Shown in pieces: positions 54,450 to 62,769 of a stretch of DNA of 64,000 nucleotides; position 1 is the first letter of the stretch; every line of letters starts with the position of its first letter. The notes beneath the pieces were generated by a model. It had not been told where the DNA came from. It saw only the letters and a list, made by a program, of their open reading frames with translations, and did no database searches. Location of the stretch: positions 1 to 64,000 of the forward strand of contig JAKKUQ010000004.1 in assembly GCA_021890755.1 (NCBI GenBank), in the 5' to 3' direction. This DNA comes from Thermosediminibacteraceae bacterium. GTDB lineage: Bacteria > Bacillota > Thermosediminibacteria > Thermosediminibacterales > Thermosediminibacteraceae. The translations under genes and the position numbers were made by a program.

Positions 54450-55730
54450 ATGTCTGAACATATAATAGTCTGCTCTACTACGAGTAACATGCTAAAAGGC
54501 GAAAAGGCATTGAGAAAGTCGGGCATTCCGGTTCGGCTTATACCTACACCAAAAAGATATGGGAAGCTTTGCACCACATCAATTGTGATACCTTCGGAAA
54601 TGAAGTCCTATGCCGAAGCCATACTCCAGAAGGAAAAGGTGGAGTACACCGGAATATACGAACTGGAACCCTTTAGGGCGGATGGCCTTCTCCCGGAAGA
54701 TAAAAAAATCGGAGAAGACTTTGCGGCCCTCATAAAGAAAATTGAATCCGGAGAAGATCTTACTTTGAAAGAAATTGAGCGCCTTTTAGCAACGGAAAAT
54801 CCTGCTGAGATCGAAGCGCTACTTGCTGCAGGGGACAGGATGAGGCAAAAGACCGTGGGGGATGTGGTGGATATAAGGGGCGCCGTGGAATTTTCCAACC
54901 ACTGCCGTAAAAACTGCAATTACTGCGGACTTCGTAGATCAAACATCAGTTTGCCAAGATACCGCATGATGCCGCATGAAATAGTGGAAGCAGCAGTTGA
55001 AATGAGGAAATTGGGGATTTCCACGGTAATCCTTCAGTCCGGAGAGGATCTGTGGTACACGGAAGAGAAAATGGTAAATATCATAAGGAGCATCAAAAGG
55101 GAAACAGGGATGAGGATAACGTTGAGTTTAGGTGAAAGGCCAAGACATGAACTGGAAGCTTTCAGAAAAGCGGGGGCCAACAATTATCTTTTGAAAATTG
55201 AGTCGGCCAACCGCAAGATTTTTGAGCTGGCTCATCCTGATGATGATTATGACGCGAGGGTAAAAAATATTCGAGACTTGAAAGAACTGGGGTACATTAC
55301 GGGATCCGGGTGTATAGTCGGTCTGCCAGGCCAGCGGCCGGAACATCTTGCCGAGGACATTTTGTTTTTAAAAGAAATGGGCATAAACATGGTGGGGATC
55401 GGTCCCTTTTTACCAGCGAGAAATACGCCTTTTGAAAATATGCCTCCGGGAGACGTTCTCATGTCGTTAAAAATGGTGGCGGTGGCGAGACTAGTGCTAA
55501 AACACGTCTTCATACCTTCTACTACAGCGATGGCTACCATATCGCCTGACGGACAAAAAAAGGGGTTACTTTCAGGGGCTAACGTCATTATGGTAAATTT
55601 CACACCCCTGCGCTATAGAAAAGCCTATGAAATCTACTCCAACAAAGCTGTAGTAACGCTAAAATCAGCGGTAGATCTAGTAAAGAGCATAGGCAGAAAA
55701 CTGCCACCTTATATAAAGGAAATAGAATGA
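54450..55730 (+). CDS. hydE: DUF3343 domain fused to [FeFe]-hydrogenase maturase HydE
   Basis: 426 residues, against about 350 for ordinary HydE. Residues 1-73 (HIIVCSTTSNMLKGEKALRK, PTPKRYGKLCTTSIVIPS) fit DUF3343, a small putative Se/S-carrier-like domain with Cys8 and Cys41. The rest is a radical SAM protein with CRKNCNYCGLRRSN (Cys152, 156, 159), GEDLWYTEEKM and GLPGQRPEHLAEDILFLKEM. HydE helps build the azadithiolate bridge of the H-cluster with HydG and HydF. DUF3343 is known from selenium-metabolism gene sets with the desulfurase and YedF families also encoded here. It follows hydG at 12 bp and ends at a strong terminator. Confidence 0.88.
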   Translation: MSEHIIVCSTTSNMLKGEKALRKSGIPVRLIPTPKRYGKLCTTSIVIPSEMKSYAEAILQKEKVEYTGIYELEPFRADGLLPEDKKIGEDFAALIKKIESGEDLTLKEIERLLATENPAEIEALLAAGDRMRQKTVGDVVDIRGAVEFSNHCRKNCNYCGLRRSNISLPRYRMMPHEIVEAAVEMRKLGISTVILQSGEDLWYTEEKMVNIIRSIKRETGMRITLSLGERPRHELEAFRKAGANNYLLKIESANRKIFELAHPDDDYDARVKNIRDLKELGYITGSGCIVGLPGQRPEHLAEDILFLKEMGINMVGIGPFLPARNTPFENMPPGDVLMSLKMVAVARLVLKHVFIPSTTAMATISPDGQKKGLLSGANVIMVNFTPLRYRKAYEIYSNKAVVTLKSAVDLVKSIGRKLPPYIKEIE

Positions 55731-55737
55731 TTCTTTT

Positions 55738-55775
55738 AAAGAATCTGCGAAAGGTCTTTTCGCAGATTCTTTTTT
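55738..55775 (+). terminator. Rho-independent terminator of hydG-hydE
   Basis: A 13-bp stem AGAATCTGCGAAA/TTTCGCAGATTCT with a short loop, followed by TTTTTTG. Confidence 0.92.
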
Positions 55776-55818
55776 GTGATAAAGTAAATATTGATTTCTC
55801 AAAAAAGAGGTGCTGTCG

Positions 55819-56967
55819 ATGGCCTATTTCGATAATGCAGCCACTTCGTGGCCAAAACCTGAAGAAGTATATAAAACTGTAGAAGATGTTATGAGGAATT
55901 TTGGAGGTAACCCTGGCAGGAGCGGCCACAAAATGGCTCTGGCTGCAGCAAGGCTTATATATGATGCTAGGGAAGTTTTAGCGGAATTCTTCAACGCCGA
56001 AAGTCCCACAAATATCGTATTTACTATGAACGCTACCGATGCACTGAACATAGCAATAAAAGGGGTCCTTCGCCCGGGCGACCATGTGATAACCAGTTCA
56101 ATGGAGCACAATTCAGTGACAAGGCCGATATTTGCCATGACAAAATACGGTATAAAGTGGGATATAGTAAAATGCGAAAAAGATGGAACTTTAGACCCTG
56201 ACGACGTGGTAAAAGCCATAAAACCCAATACGCGCCTTATCGCTATTACCCACGCTTCTAATGTAACAGGAACGGTGATGCCTATAGAACAAATAGGGAA
56301 AATCGCCCGCGAAAGGGATATAATCTTTTTGGTCGATGCAGCCCAATCAGCTGGCGTGCTGGAAATCGACGTGCAAAAGCTGAACATCGACCTTTTAGCC
56401 TTTCCAGGACATAAGGGTCTTTACGGACCCCAGGGCACCGGAGGGCTTTACGTCAGGGAAGGGTTGAAGCTTGCACCCTTAAGACATGGAGGGACCGGAA
56501 GTTTTTCCGAAGAACTGCTCCAGCCGGAGATTTTGCCGGATTTGCTGGAATCCGGCACCCTCAACACTCCGGGAATCGCAGGTCTGGCTGCAGGAGTAAG
56601 ATTTGTTAAAAAAATAGGCCTTTCAAATATACGCACTTTTGAAGACCAGCTTACTCAGAAATTTCTCGAAGGACTTTTAGAAATCGATGGCATCACTGTT
56701 TACGGCCCTCCCAGAGCTTCCAACAACAGATTAGCGGTTGTCTCAATTAATATGAAAGGCATGGATTCGGCAGAACTTGCCTATTTGCTGGACAGCAGGT
56801 ACGATATCCAGGTACGCCCGGGACTTCATTGCAGCCCCTTGGCTCACGAGACGATAGGGACAAAAGAGCAGGGAACTGTAAGGTTCAGCTTTTCCATATT
56901 CAACACCATAGAAGAAGTAGAAGGAGCCTTGTTTGCTTTAAAGGAAATTTCTAAAGCTATAAGCTGA
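55819..56967 (+). CDS. Class V aminotransferase / cysteine desulfurase-family protein
   Basis: 382 residues from ATG 55819 (GAGGTGCTGTCG upstream). Fold type I PLP enzyme: FDNAATSWPKP, VDAAQSAGVLEID (Asp173), PLP-lysine GHKGLYGPQG (Lys199) and a cysteine in the desulfurase position, RPGLHCSPLAHETIGT (Cys338). It resembles the desulfurase subfamily often encoded with DUF3343 and YedF proteins rather than IscS/NifS. The product would be a persulfide (or, in a selenium-linked role, selenide) carried on Cys338; which is used here is unknown. It begins right after the hydE terminator and leads into the DUF554 gene. Confidence 0.85.
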   Translation: MAYFDNAATSWPKPEEVYKTVEDVMRNFGGNPGRSGHKMALAAARLIYDAREVLAEFFNAESPTNIVFTMNATDALNIAIKGVLRPGDHVITSSMEHNSVTRPIFAMTKYGIKWDIVKCEKDGTLDPDDVVKAIKPNTRLIAITHASNVTGTVMPIEQIGKIARERDIIFLVDAAQSAGVLEIDVQKLNIDLLAFPGHKGLYGPQGTGGLYVREGLKLAPLRHGGTGSFSEELLQPEILPDLLESGTLNTPGIAGLAAGVRFVKKIGLSNIRTFEDQLTQKFLEGLLEIDGITVYGPPRASNNRLAVVSINMKGMDSAELAYLLDSRYDIQVRPGLHCSPLAHETIGTKEQGTVRFSFSIFNTIEEVEGALFALKEISKAIS

Positions 56968-56984
56968 TAGGGGGGGAGAGAAGT

Positions 56985-57680
56985 TTGCTGGGGACAATCG
57001 TAAACTCTGCGGCCATAATAGCAGGGGGGCTTATTGGGAATATACTAAGAGGCCGCTTTCCTGAAAATATCAGCTCTACTCTAATACAGGGCCTCAGCCT
57101 GGTGGTAATGCTAATTGGACTTTCCATGGCATTAAAGACCGAAAATTTTTTAATTATGACCTTCAGCATAGTTAGCGGTGCAATATTGGGCGAGGTAATG
57201 CAAATAGAAGAAAGTCTCAACAAGTTGGGAGAAAAACTGGAAAATCGTTTTGGAAACGGCAATGGAAATTTTACGAAGGCTTTTGTCTCGGCCAGCTTAC
57301 TTTACTGCGTAGGGGCAATGGCAATTATGGGAGCTATCGAAAGCGGCCTTACCGGTGATCACAGAATTCTTTTCGTAAAATCTATGTTAGATGGCGTGTC
57401 TTCAGTAGTTTTTTCTTCCACTTTAGGGATAGGGGTGGCGTTCTCCGCCGTACCCGTTTTCTTATACCAGGGAAGTATTTCATTAGCCGCCGGATTCATA
57501 AAGCCTTATCTTACTGATGCCATAATTGCAGAGATGACTGCAACTGGGGGGCTACTCATTTTCGGGATTGGGCTCAATATGCTAGAAGGTAAATCGAAAG
57601 TAAAAGTTGGGAACATGCTTCCTGCTATTTTTACGGCGATTATCTTTACTGTGCTTTTTTCCCACTTTCCTCAACTGTAA
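56985..57680 (+). CDS. DUF554 membrane protein (YqgA-like)
   Basis: 231 residues from TTG 56985 (GGGGGGAGAG upstream), with about six or seven hydrophobic segments: VNSAAIIAGGLIGNILRG, VVMLIGLSMAL, VSGAILGEVMQIEE, LLYCVGAMAIMGAIESGL, LGIGVAFSAVPVFLYQG and others. It matches DUF554, a poorly characterised inner-membrane family in many bacteria. Function unknown. It lies 17 bp after the desulfurase gene. Confidence 0.85.
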   Translation: MLGTIVNSAAIIAGGLIGNILRGRFPENISSTLIQGLSLVVMLIGLSMALKTENFLIMTFSIVSGAILGEVMQIEESLNKLGEKLENRFGNGNGNFTKAFVSASLLYCVGAMAIMGAIESGLTGDHRILFVKSMLDGVSSVVFSSTLGIGVAFSAVPVFLYQGSISLAAGFIKPYLTDAIIAEMTATGGLLIFGIGLNMLEGKSKVKVGNMLPAIFTAIIFTVLFSHFPQL

Positions 57681-57700
57681 GACTTTTGGAGGAATCGAAT

Positions 57701-58228
57701 ATGAATTTTGATTTTACCAAAATTGTGCATGGATTTATTGTGGATAATCTCGATAAAGTTTTGCTTTTAGTCACTGTGGTTTGCTTTATAAATCTACTTG
57801 TATTCATAACCATAAATGTAAAACTTTCTAGGCTGACGAAAAAGTACTCCGCCATGATGAAGGGTTCCGACGGTAAGAACTTAGAAACAATACTTATGGA
57901 ATACGCGGAAAGCGTGAGAACGGTTATCTCTGATATATCGAAAGTAAAAGAGAGGTTAAGTTCATTGGAAAAGGATGCCCTTTCGGCAGTACAGAAAGTA
58001 CATATAAAAAGGTATAATGCTTTCGAAGATATGGGCGGAAACCTTAGTTTTTCTATGGCCCTATTAAACGGCCACAATAGCGGGGTTATAATCACCAGTA
58101 TTCACGGCAGAGAAGAAAGCCGCGTGTATTTGAAACCCGTGGTTAACGGCAGATCTCAGCATCTGCTAAGTCCTGAAGAAAAAGAAGTTCTGGAAAAGGC
58201 TGTATCTGGAGGAGGATTTTTGGAATAG
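57701..58228 (+). CDS. DUF4446 membrane-anchored protein
   Basis: 175 residues from ATG 57701 (GGAGGAATCGAAT upstream). One N-terminal membrane segment (about 19-40, VLLLVTVVCFINLLVFITIN), a coiled-coil region (about 60-95, including KVKERLSSLEKDALSAVQK) and a compact C-terminal domain with RYNAFEDMGGNLSFSMALLN and GVIITSIHGREESRVYLKPV. The order fits DUF4446, a clostridial family of unknown role often found near yyaC, bactofilin and mscS, as here. A part in cell-envelope or sporulation processes is only inferred. Confidence 0.82.
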   Translation: MNFDFTKIVHGFIVDNLDKVLLLVTVVCFINLLVFITINVKLSRLTKKYSAMMKGSDGKNLETILMEYAESVRTVISDISKVKERLSSLEKDALSAVQKVHIKRYNAFEDMGGNLSFSMALLNGHNSGVIITSIHGREESRVYLKPVVNGRSQHLLSPEEKEVLEKAVSGGGFLE

Positions 58229-58290
58229 CGTGGCGAATTTTATTACAGCTTAGCGGCAGGTTCGGCATAGGGAGGGGGGATAAAAAGCTC

Positions 58291-59199
58291 GTGAGAGAGA
58301 AAAGAAAGAAACGATTTGTGACTCTGATGATAATACCTCATTCAGCAGGGCCTACTTTTTCCATTTCGGTTTCTTTCTCACTAATAAGAGCTTTAAAATA
58401 TATAGCTGCCGGAACAGTACTGACTGTAGCGGGAGCAGCTATTTATTTTTTCGCTTCTTATAGGGACCTTAAGGCAGAAAATGAAAAGCTGGCGGCTGAG
58501 GTCCAAAAATACGCAGAGGTAAAGGCGCGGTTAAATTATTACGAAGCAAAAACTCAAAGCATGGAGGAAAAGGTAAGGGAACTGGAAAGACTGGATGCTA
58601 CCTTAAGGGATATGCTTAAAGACGATCCGCTTTTCAAAAGCAAACTTAGCCAAAAAAGTTCAGGGATGAGGTCCGAACTTGCCAGCAGGAGTGGTATAGA
58701 CCGAAAAATAGCCCTGGAACAATTAGAGGAACTTGAAAAAAAGATTGATGAACAGGAAAATAGCATGAAAGAGCTTATGGCAGCGGTCACGGAAAGGAGT
58801 AGAAGGCTTGCTGCAACTCCTTCTCTATGGCCGGTAAAGGGGAAAGTCACTTCCAGATTTGGTAACAGGCGCTCCCCCTTCGGCACAAAACTAGAATTTC
58901 ATGATGGAATAGATATTGCAGCTCCCTATGGCAGTGCTGTAAGGGCTACAGCCGACGGACGGGTTGCCTTTTCTGGATACAAATCCGGTTACGGCTATAT
59001 AGTAGAGATAAAGCACGGTTACGGATATACCACGACTTACTGCCACCTTTCAAGAATACTAGTAAAAGCAGGGGAAAATGTCAAAAAAGGCGATGTAATA
59101 GGGAGAGTTGGGAGTACAGGGAGAAGTACGGGACCCCATGTTCACTACATGGTAAAGGTAAACGGTTATCCCGTAAATCCAGAGGAATATTTAAAATAA
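58291..59199 (+). CDS. M23 family metallopeptidase (murein hydrolase) with coiled coil
   Basis: 302 residues from GTG 58291 (GGAGGGGGG about ten bases upstream). One membrane segment (about 36-53) follows a basic N-terminus. A coiled coil (about 57-165, including KAENEKLAAEVQKYAEVK) leads to a C-terminal LytM/M23 domain with zinc ligands in EFHDGIDIA, then HLSRILVKAGENVKKGDV and GPHVHYMV. It should cut peptide crosslinks or act as an activator in the septum or spore septum. The bactofilin gene follows at 12 bp, a known pairing that suggests positioned wall editing. Confidence 0.92.
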   Translation: MREKRKKRFVTLMIIPHSAGPTFSISVSFSLIRALKYIAAGTVLTVAGAAIYFFASYRDLKAENEKLAAEVQKYAEVKARLNYYEAKTQSMEEKVRELERLDATLRDMLKDDPLFKSKLSQKSSGMRSELASRSGIDRKIALEQLEELEKKIDEQENSMKELMAAVTERSRRLAATPSLWPVKGKVTSRFGNRRSPFGTKLEFHDGIDIAAPYGSAVRATADGRVAFSGYKSGYGYIVEIKHGYGYTTTYCHLSRILVKAGENVKKGDVIGRVGSTGRSTGPHVHYMVKVNGYPVNPEEYLK

Positions 59200-59211
59200 A
59201 AGGAGGCTAGT

Positions 59212-59604
59212 ATGTTTGGCAAAAAGACCGAGAGTGTAGAGATAAATCCTGAAAAGGTTGATACCCTTATAGGAAAAGGGACGGAAATAAAGGGGACCGT
59301 CAAGGCCAGCGGTGTTATTCGGATCGAGGGCAAGATTGAAGGAGAATTAGAAAGCGCCGGCGACGTTATAGTCACCGAAACTGGCGTAGTAAATGCACAG
59401 CTAAAAGCAAGAAATGCCATTGTTGCTGGGGAAGTCAGCGGAAATATCCTTCTTTCAGGGAAGCTGGAAATAAAATCCTCAGGCAAGGTGTTGGGAGATT
59501 TGAAGGTGGAAAGTATTAGTATTGAAGATGGAGCCCTTTTTGAAGGTAAGTGCGAAATGAATAAGGATAAAAAAACAAAGATCACAAAAACTGATCAAAA
59601 ATAA
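59212..59604 (+). CDS. Bactofilin
   Basis: 130 residues with the bactofilin beta-helix repeats (IGKGTEIKGTVKASGVIRIE, GEVSGNILLSGKLEIKSSG) and a charged C-terminal tail. Bactofilins form unpolar filaments at membranes and often work with M23 peptidases, here encoded directly upstream. ATG at 59212 with AGGAGG upstream. Confidence 0.93.
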   Translation: MFGKKTESVEINPEKVDTLIGKGTEIKGTVKASGVIRIEGKIEGELESAGDVIVTETGVVNAQLKARNAIVAGEVSGNILLSGKLEIKSSGKVLGDLKVESISIEDGALFEGKCEMNKDKKTKITKTDQK

Positions 59605-59637
59605 GTTTTTGCGTTGATTTATAAAGGAGGTTGAGAA

Positions 59638-60531
59638 TTGAAAACATTCTTTGTAGTAAATCCAGCGGCTGGGAAACGAAAGGCTCTGACAATATGGAAC
59701 CGCTTAAAACCTACGGTAGATATCCCCTATGATTTTGTGCTGACGGAAAGACCGGGACAAGCCACCGATATTGCCAGGGAAGCTGTGAAGGCAGGATACG
59801 GCATAATTGTTGCCGTGGGCGGTGACGGTACAATACGGGAAGTTATCCAGGCTCTTGCAGGAAGTGAAGCTTTACTCGGAGTTATACCTGCGGGGACGGG
59901 CAACGATTTTGTACGGTCAGTGGGAATTCCCCATGACCCCAAAGGAGCGTTGGAAGTTATAAAAAGTGGTAAAGCCCGGCGAATAGATTTAATAAGGGCA
60001 GGAAGCAATTTTTTTATAAACGTAGCGGGTGCTGGCCTTGATGCAGAAGTGGCTGATGCCGTAAATAAAAGTACAAAGTTTTTAAGAGGACCCCTGGTAT
60101 ACGTAATGGAACTTTTAAGAGTTCTGGCTACCTTTTCTCCGAGACATGTAACAATAGAAATAGATGGTACGGTAGTGAAGCGAAAAGCATGGCTGGTGTC
60201 TATCGGCAATGCCCGATATTATGGCGGCGGCATGATGATTTGTCCTGATGCACTGGTGGATGACGGATTTTTGGACGTCTGCATAGTCAACGAAATAAGC
60301 AGGATAGAGCTTTTAAGATTTTTACCCAGCGTATTTTCCGGAAATCACAAAAATCACCCGGCCTATGAGGTGCTTAGAGGAAAAAGGGTAAAGATCCAAT
60401 TCGAAAGACCTGTAAAAGTTCACGCCGACGGTGATGTGATCGGCACTACTCCTGTGGAATTCTCAGTGGAACCGGGCGCGGTAAAAGTGGTCACAGGAGA
60501 ACATAAATCTGCCAGCTTCCGAGAAAAATAG
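59638..60531 (+). CDS. Diacylglycerol-kinase-family lipid kinase (YegS/DagK-like)
   Basis: 297 residues from TTG 59638 (AAAGGAGG upstream). Marks of the family are VNPAAGKRKALTIWNRLKP, the nucleotide loop VGGDGTIREVIQAL, PAGTGNDFVRSVG, and the C-terminal domain with DGDV. It phosphorylates a lipid such as diacylglycerol or a sphingosine-like substrate; which one is unclear. YkuS-like protein follows at 17 bp. Confidence 0.92.
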   Translation: MKTFFVVNPAAGKRKALTIWNRLKPTVDIPYDFVLTERPGQATDIAREAVKAGYGIIVAVGGDGTIREVIQALAGSEALLGVIPAGTGNDFVRSVGIPHDPKGALEVIKSGKARRIDLIRAGSNFFINVAGAGLDAEVADAVNKSTKFLRGPLVYVMELLRVLATFSPRHVTIEIDGTVVKRKAWLVSIGNARYYGGGMMICPDALVDDGFLDVCIVNEISRIELLRFLPSVFSGNHKNHPAYEVLRGKRVKIQFERPVKVHADGDVIGTTPVEFSVEPGAVKVVTGEHKSASFREK

Positions 60532-60548
60532 ATTCGGGAGGTGGCAGA

Positions 60549-60815
60549 ATGACCCGGGTTATAGCGCTGGAAGATGGATTGGAGGAGTTGGGCGAATACT
60601 TGAAACAGTACGGGTACATCACCATTTCCTGGAGTAAGGTAAACGGACCGGTAGATGCCGTAATTTACAAAGGAAAAAAACTCCAAGAAATAGTTGCAAT
60701 TTCAGAAGGTTTAGCTGAACAGATGCCAGGGGTGTTGCTTGTAAATGCCCAGGGCAAGACATGGGAAGAAGTACATGAGATAATAAAAAATCGGATCTAC
60801 GACCATTTCATTTAA
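60549..60815 (+). CDS. YkuS-family (UPF0180) small protein
   Basis: 88 residues. The N-terminal VIALEDGLEELGEYLKQYGY and GPVDAVIYKGKKLQEIVAI resemble UPF0180/YkuS. A small cytosolic protein of unknown function. GGAGG precedes the ATG. It ends just before a strong terminator shared with convergent yyaC. Confidence 0.78.
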   Translation: MTRVIALEDGLEELGEYLKQYGYITISWSKVNGPVDAVIYKGKKLQEIVAISEGLAEQMPGVLLVNAQGKTWEEVHEIIKNRIYDHFI

Positions 60816-60824
60816 TAATACGAG

Positions 60825-60850
60825 AAAAGCTGCCCGAAGGCAGCTTTTTT
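60825..60850. terminator. Terminator between the YkuS-like gene and yyaC
   Basis: Stem AAAAGCTGCC/GGCAGCTTTT (60825-60834, 60839-60848) with a CGAA loop, followed by TTTTTT on the + strand. On the - strand the U-tract is shorter. Confidence 0.85.
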
Positions 60851-61421
60851 ATGCAAAAAATTGCTTCATTCCAAGAGTTATTCCCTCGGAAATTACTTTT
60901 GCCATTTTCATCACCAAAAAAAGACGGGTATTTTGCAACACGAAAAACTCCATAAATCCTCCTACATTTACGATTCCGGTTATGTGGAGTTTCCCCACCG
61001 GTGGTAGATCTTTGTTGACACCTGCGCCCGGTTTAATGGGCCCCTTTCCAATTTTTACAGTGCCAACATTTTCAGAGCGGCCGAGTGATGCGTCGACAGC
61101 GATTATATAGGGTTCCTTGTAAAAGCTATTGAGTTCCTGGATTACTTTGTGGAGATTTCCGGCGTGGACAGGTTCAGCAAGACAGCCTATGACTTGTGCA
61201 TTGAGAAGATTTTTCTCCTTCAGTAAGTTTCCCACAAGAGGCCCCAGGGAGTCTCCTGTGGAACGGTCTGTGCCAATGCACAAAAACACTATCGGCGATG
61301 AAGAACAGTAAGTTTCGGACAAAATGCTGACAAACCCACGGGCGATGGTTTCCACGGCTTGGGGGCTTTCTATGTGAACCCTGAAACCATTGGGTTTTAA
61401 TGCCTGAGGGTCTAACAACAT
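60849..61421 (-). CDS. yyaC: Spore protease-like protein YyaC
   Basis: 190 residues from ATG 61421 (CAGGAGGCATAAC upstream). The family resembles the GPR spore protease fold: VFLCIGTDRSTGDSLGPLVG, LAEPVHAGNLHKVIQEL and ITGIVNVGGFMEFFVLQNT. YyaC is made during sporulation; its substrate is not known. It is the only leftward gene in the right arm. In B. subtilis yyaC likewise lies between spo0J and rpsF. Confidence 0.92.
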   Translation of the reverse strand: MLLDPQALKPNGFRVHIESPQAVETIARGFVSILSETYCSSSPIVFLCIGTDRSTGDSLGPLVGNLLKEKNLLNAQVIGCLAEPVHAGNLHKVIQELNSFYKEPYIIAVDASLGRSENVGTVKIGKGPIKPGAGVNKDLPPVGKLHITGIVNVGGFMEFFVLQNTRLFLVMKMAKVISEGITLGMKQFFA

Positions 61422-61531
61422 GTTATGCCTCCTGTAGCGTTTTTGCCGTTTTTTAACATTATATGTAATTTTTCAATAGAGTATTCCAATGCAAAGATTA
61501 AAAATAAAATTTAATAGCAAAGTTCAAATTG

Positions 61532-61557
61532 TATGTAGAAATATTATGTAGAAATAT
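61532..61557 (+). repeat. 13-bp perfect tandem repeat upstream of the CvpA gene
   Basis: TATGTAGAAATAT occurs twice in direct contact (61532-61544 and 61545-61557), about 25 bases before the CvpA start codon, in the region where a promoter would lie. Confidence 0.6.
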
Positions 61558-61581
61558 AGAAAGGAAGGGGGGGAGAGGCAC

Positions 61582-62151
61582 GTGAACTGGCTGGACTTGT
61601 TGCTTGTGGTTTTGTTTTTAAAAAGTGCCTTTGAGGGGTTTTCCAGGGGATTTTTGCTTTCAGCCTTTAGAATTATAGGAGTGCTGACGGCTCTTTATGT
61701 AGGTCTATTTTACAGGGATATGACAGTGGACTTTTTGAAAGGCAATTTGAACGTGGAAGAGGCAATTTCTCCGGTGTTAAAAATGGCAAGGGCAGGAGCC
61801 AACGGTCATGCAATTCAAGTTGGCAATCTTGATACCCTAATTGAAATGGCATTATCGGCTCTTGGTTTCCTCATAGTTTTTCTTGCCGTTCAAGTGCTTT
61901 TCACCGTGGTGGGATTTTTCCTGAATGGGATGCTCAAGTTTTCCAACCTTTCGTTCCAGAACCGCATATTGGGTCTCTTGCTGGGTTTACTCTCTACCTC
62001 TATATGGGTAGCCCTCGTAAGCTCCGTGCTTACGCCCTTTATCATGGCTTGGCCGGGCAGCATCCTTGAAAAAGGCTTAAGCGGCTCTTATATCCTTCAG
62101 CACTTGAGATTTCTAGATTTTATAATTCCGGTTGTGGTAAAATTAATTTAA
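61582..62151 (+). CDS. CvpA family membrane protein
   Basis: 189 residues from GTG 61582 (GGGGGGGAGAGG upstream). Four membrane segments are visible: LLLVVLFLKSAFEGFSRGFL, LLSAFRIIGVLTALYVGLFY, LGFLIVFLAVQVLFTVVGFF and LLGLLLGLLSTSIWVALVSS. The pattern fits the CvpA family (colicin V production/membrane-integrity protein). Function in Firmicutes is not defined. YedF follows at 13 bp. Confidence 0.8.
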   Translation: MNWLDLLLVVLFLKSAFEGFSRGFLLSAFRIIGVLTALYVGLFYRDMTVDFLKGNLNVEEAISPVLKMARAGANGHAIQVGNLDTLIEMALSALGFLIVFLAVQVLFTVVGFFLNGMLKFSNLSFQNRILGLLLGLLSTSIWVALVSSVLTPFIMAWPGSILEKGLSGSYILQHLRFLDFIIPVVVKLI

Positions 62152-62164
62152 GGAGGGGTAAAAA

Positions 62165-62752
62165 GTGGCAATAGAAGTGGACTGCAGAGGCAAAAAGTGT
62201 CCTGAACCGGTAATAATGACCAAAAAAGCCCTCGATTCCATTTCGCAGGGCAGAGTTGTTGCTATCGTGGACAACGAAGTTGCGCGGGATAACGTCATGA
62301 AACTTGCAAAACACCAAGGATACAATTGCTTTTCGGAGTCAAGAGACGGCGTACAATATATTTATATCGATAAGGAGCCCAAAACTGCGGAATGTGCTGA
62401 GGGATTGAATACCGAAAGTTCCTCTTTTGTGATTTTGGTGACGAGTGACACGCTGGGGAAAGGTTCTGAGGAACTAGGGAAGCTTCTTATGAGAAATTAT
62501 ATATATACATTGAAGGAACTTGACCGCTTGCCAAAATGCATTATGTTTATAAATAAAGGAGTGTACCTTGCAGCACAGGGGTCAGAATCTTTGGAGGTCC
62601 TGAAAGAACTGGAGTCAAAAGGAGTAGAGATACTTTCCTGCGGTACATGTCTTGACTATTATGGTTTGAAAGAAAAACTCGCCGTAGGAAGCGTAACTAA
62701 TATGTACACAATTGCGCAAAAGCTCTCGGAATTCAGAAGTGTGGTCCTCTGA
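62165..62752 (+). CDS. yedF: Selenium-metabolism protein YedF (TusA-like plus DsrE-like)
   Basis: 195 residues from GTG 62165 (GGAGGGGTAAAAA upstream). Residues 1-75 are a TusA-type domain with the sulfur/selenium-carrying Cys in KKCPEPVIMTKKAL (CPxP). Residues 90-195 form a DsrE-like domain with CGTCLDYYGLKEKLAVG near residue 160. This layout matches the YedF family found with selenium-trafficking genes, including the desulfurase and DUF3343 types seen 6-8 kb away. SelD is not in the window, so the selenium link is an inference. Confidence 0.85.
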   Translation: MAIEVDCRGKKCPEPVIMTKKALDSISQGRVVAIVDNEVARDNVMKLAKHQGYNCFSESRDGVQYIYIDKEPKTAECAEGLNTESSSFVILVTSDTLGKGSEELGKLLMRNYIYTLKELDRLPKCIMFINKGVYLAAQGSESLEVLKELESKGVEILSCGTCLDYYGLKEKLAVGSVTNMYTIAQKLSEFRSVVL

Positions 62753-62769
62753 TAGGGGGGACTTTCATA

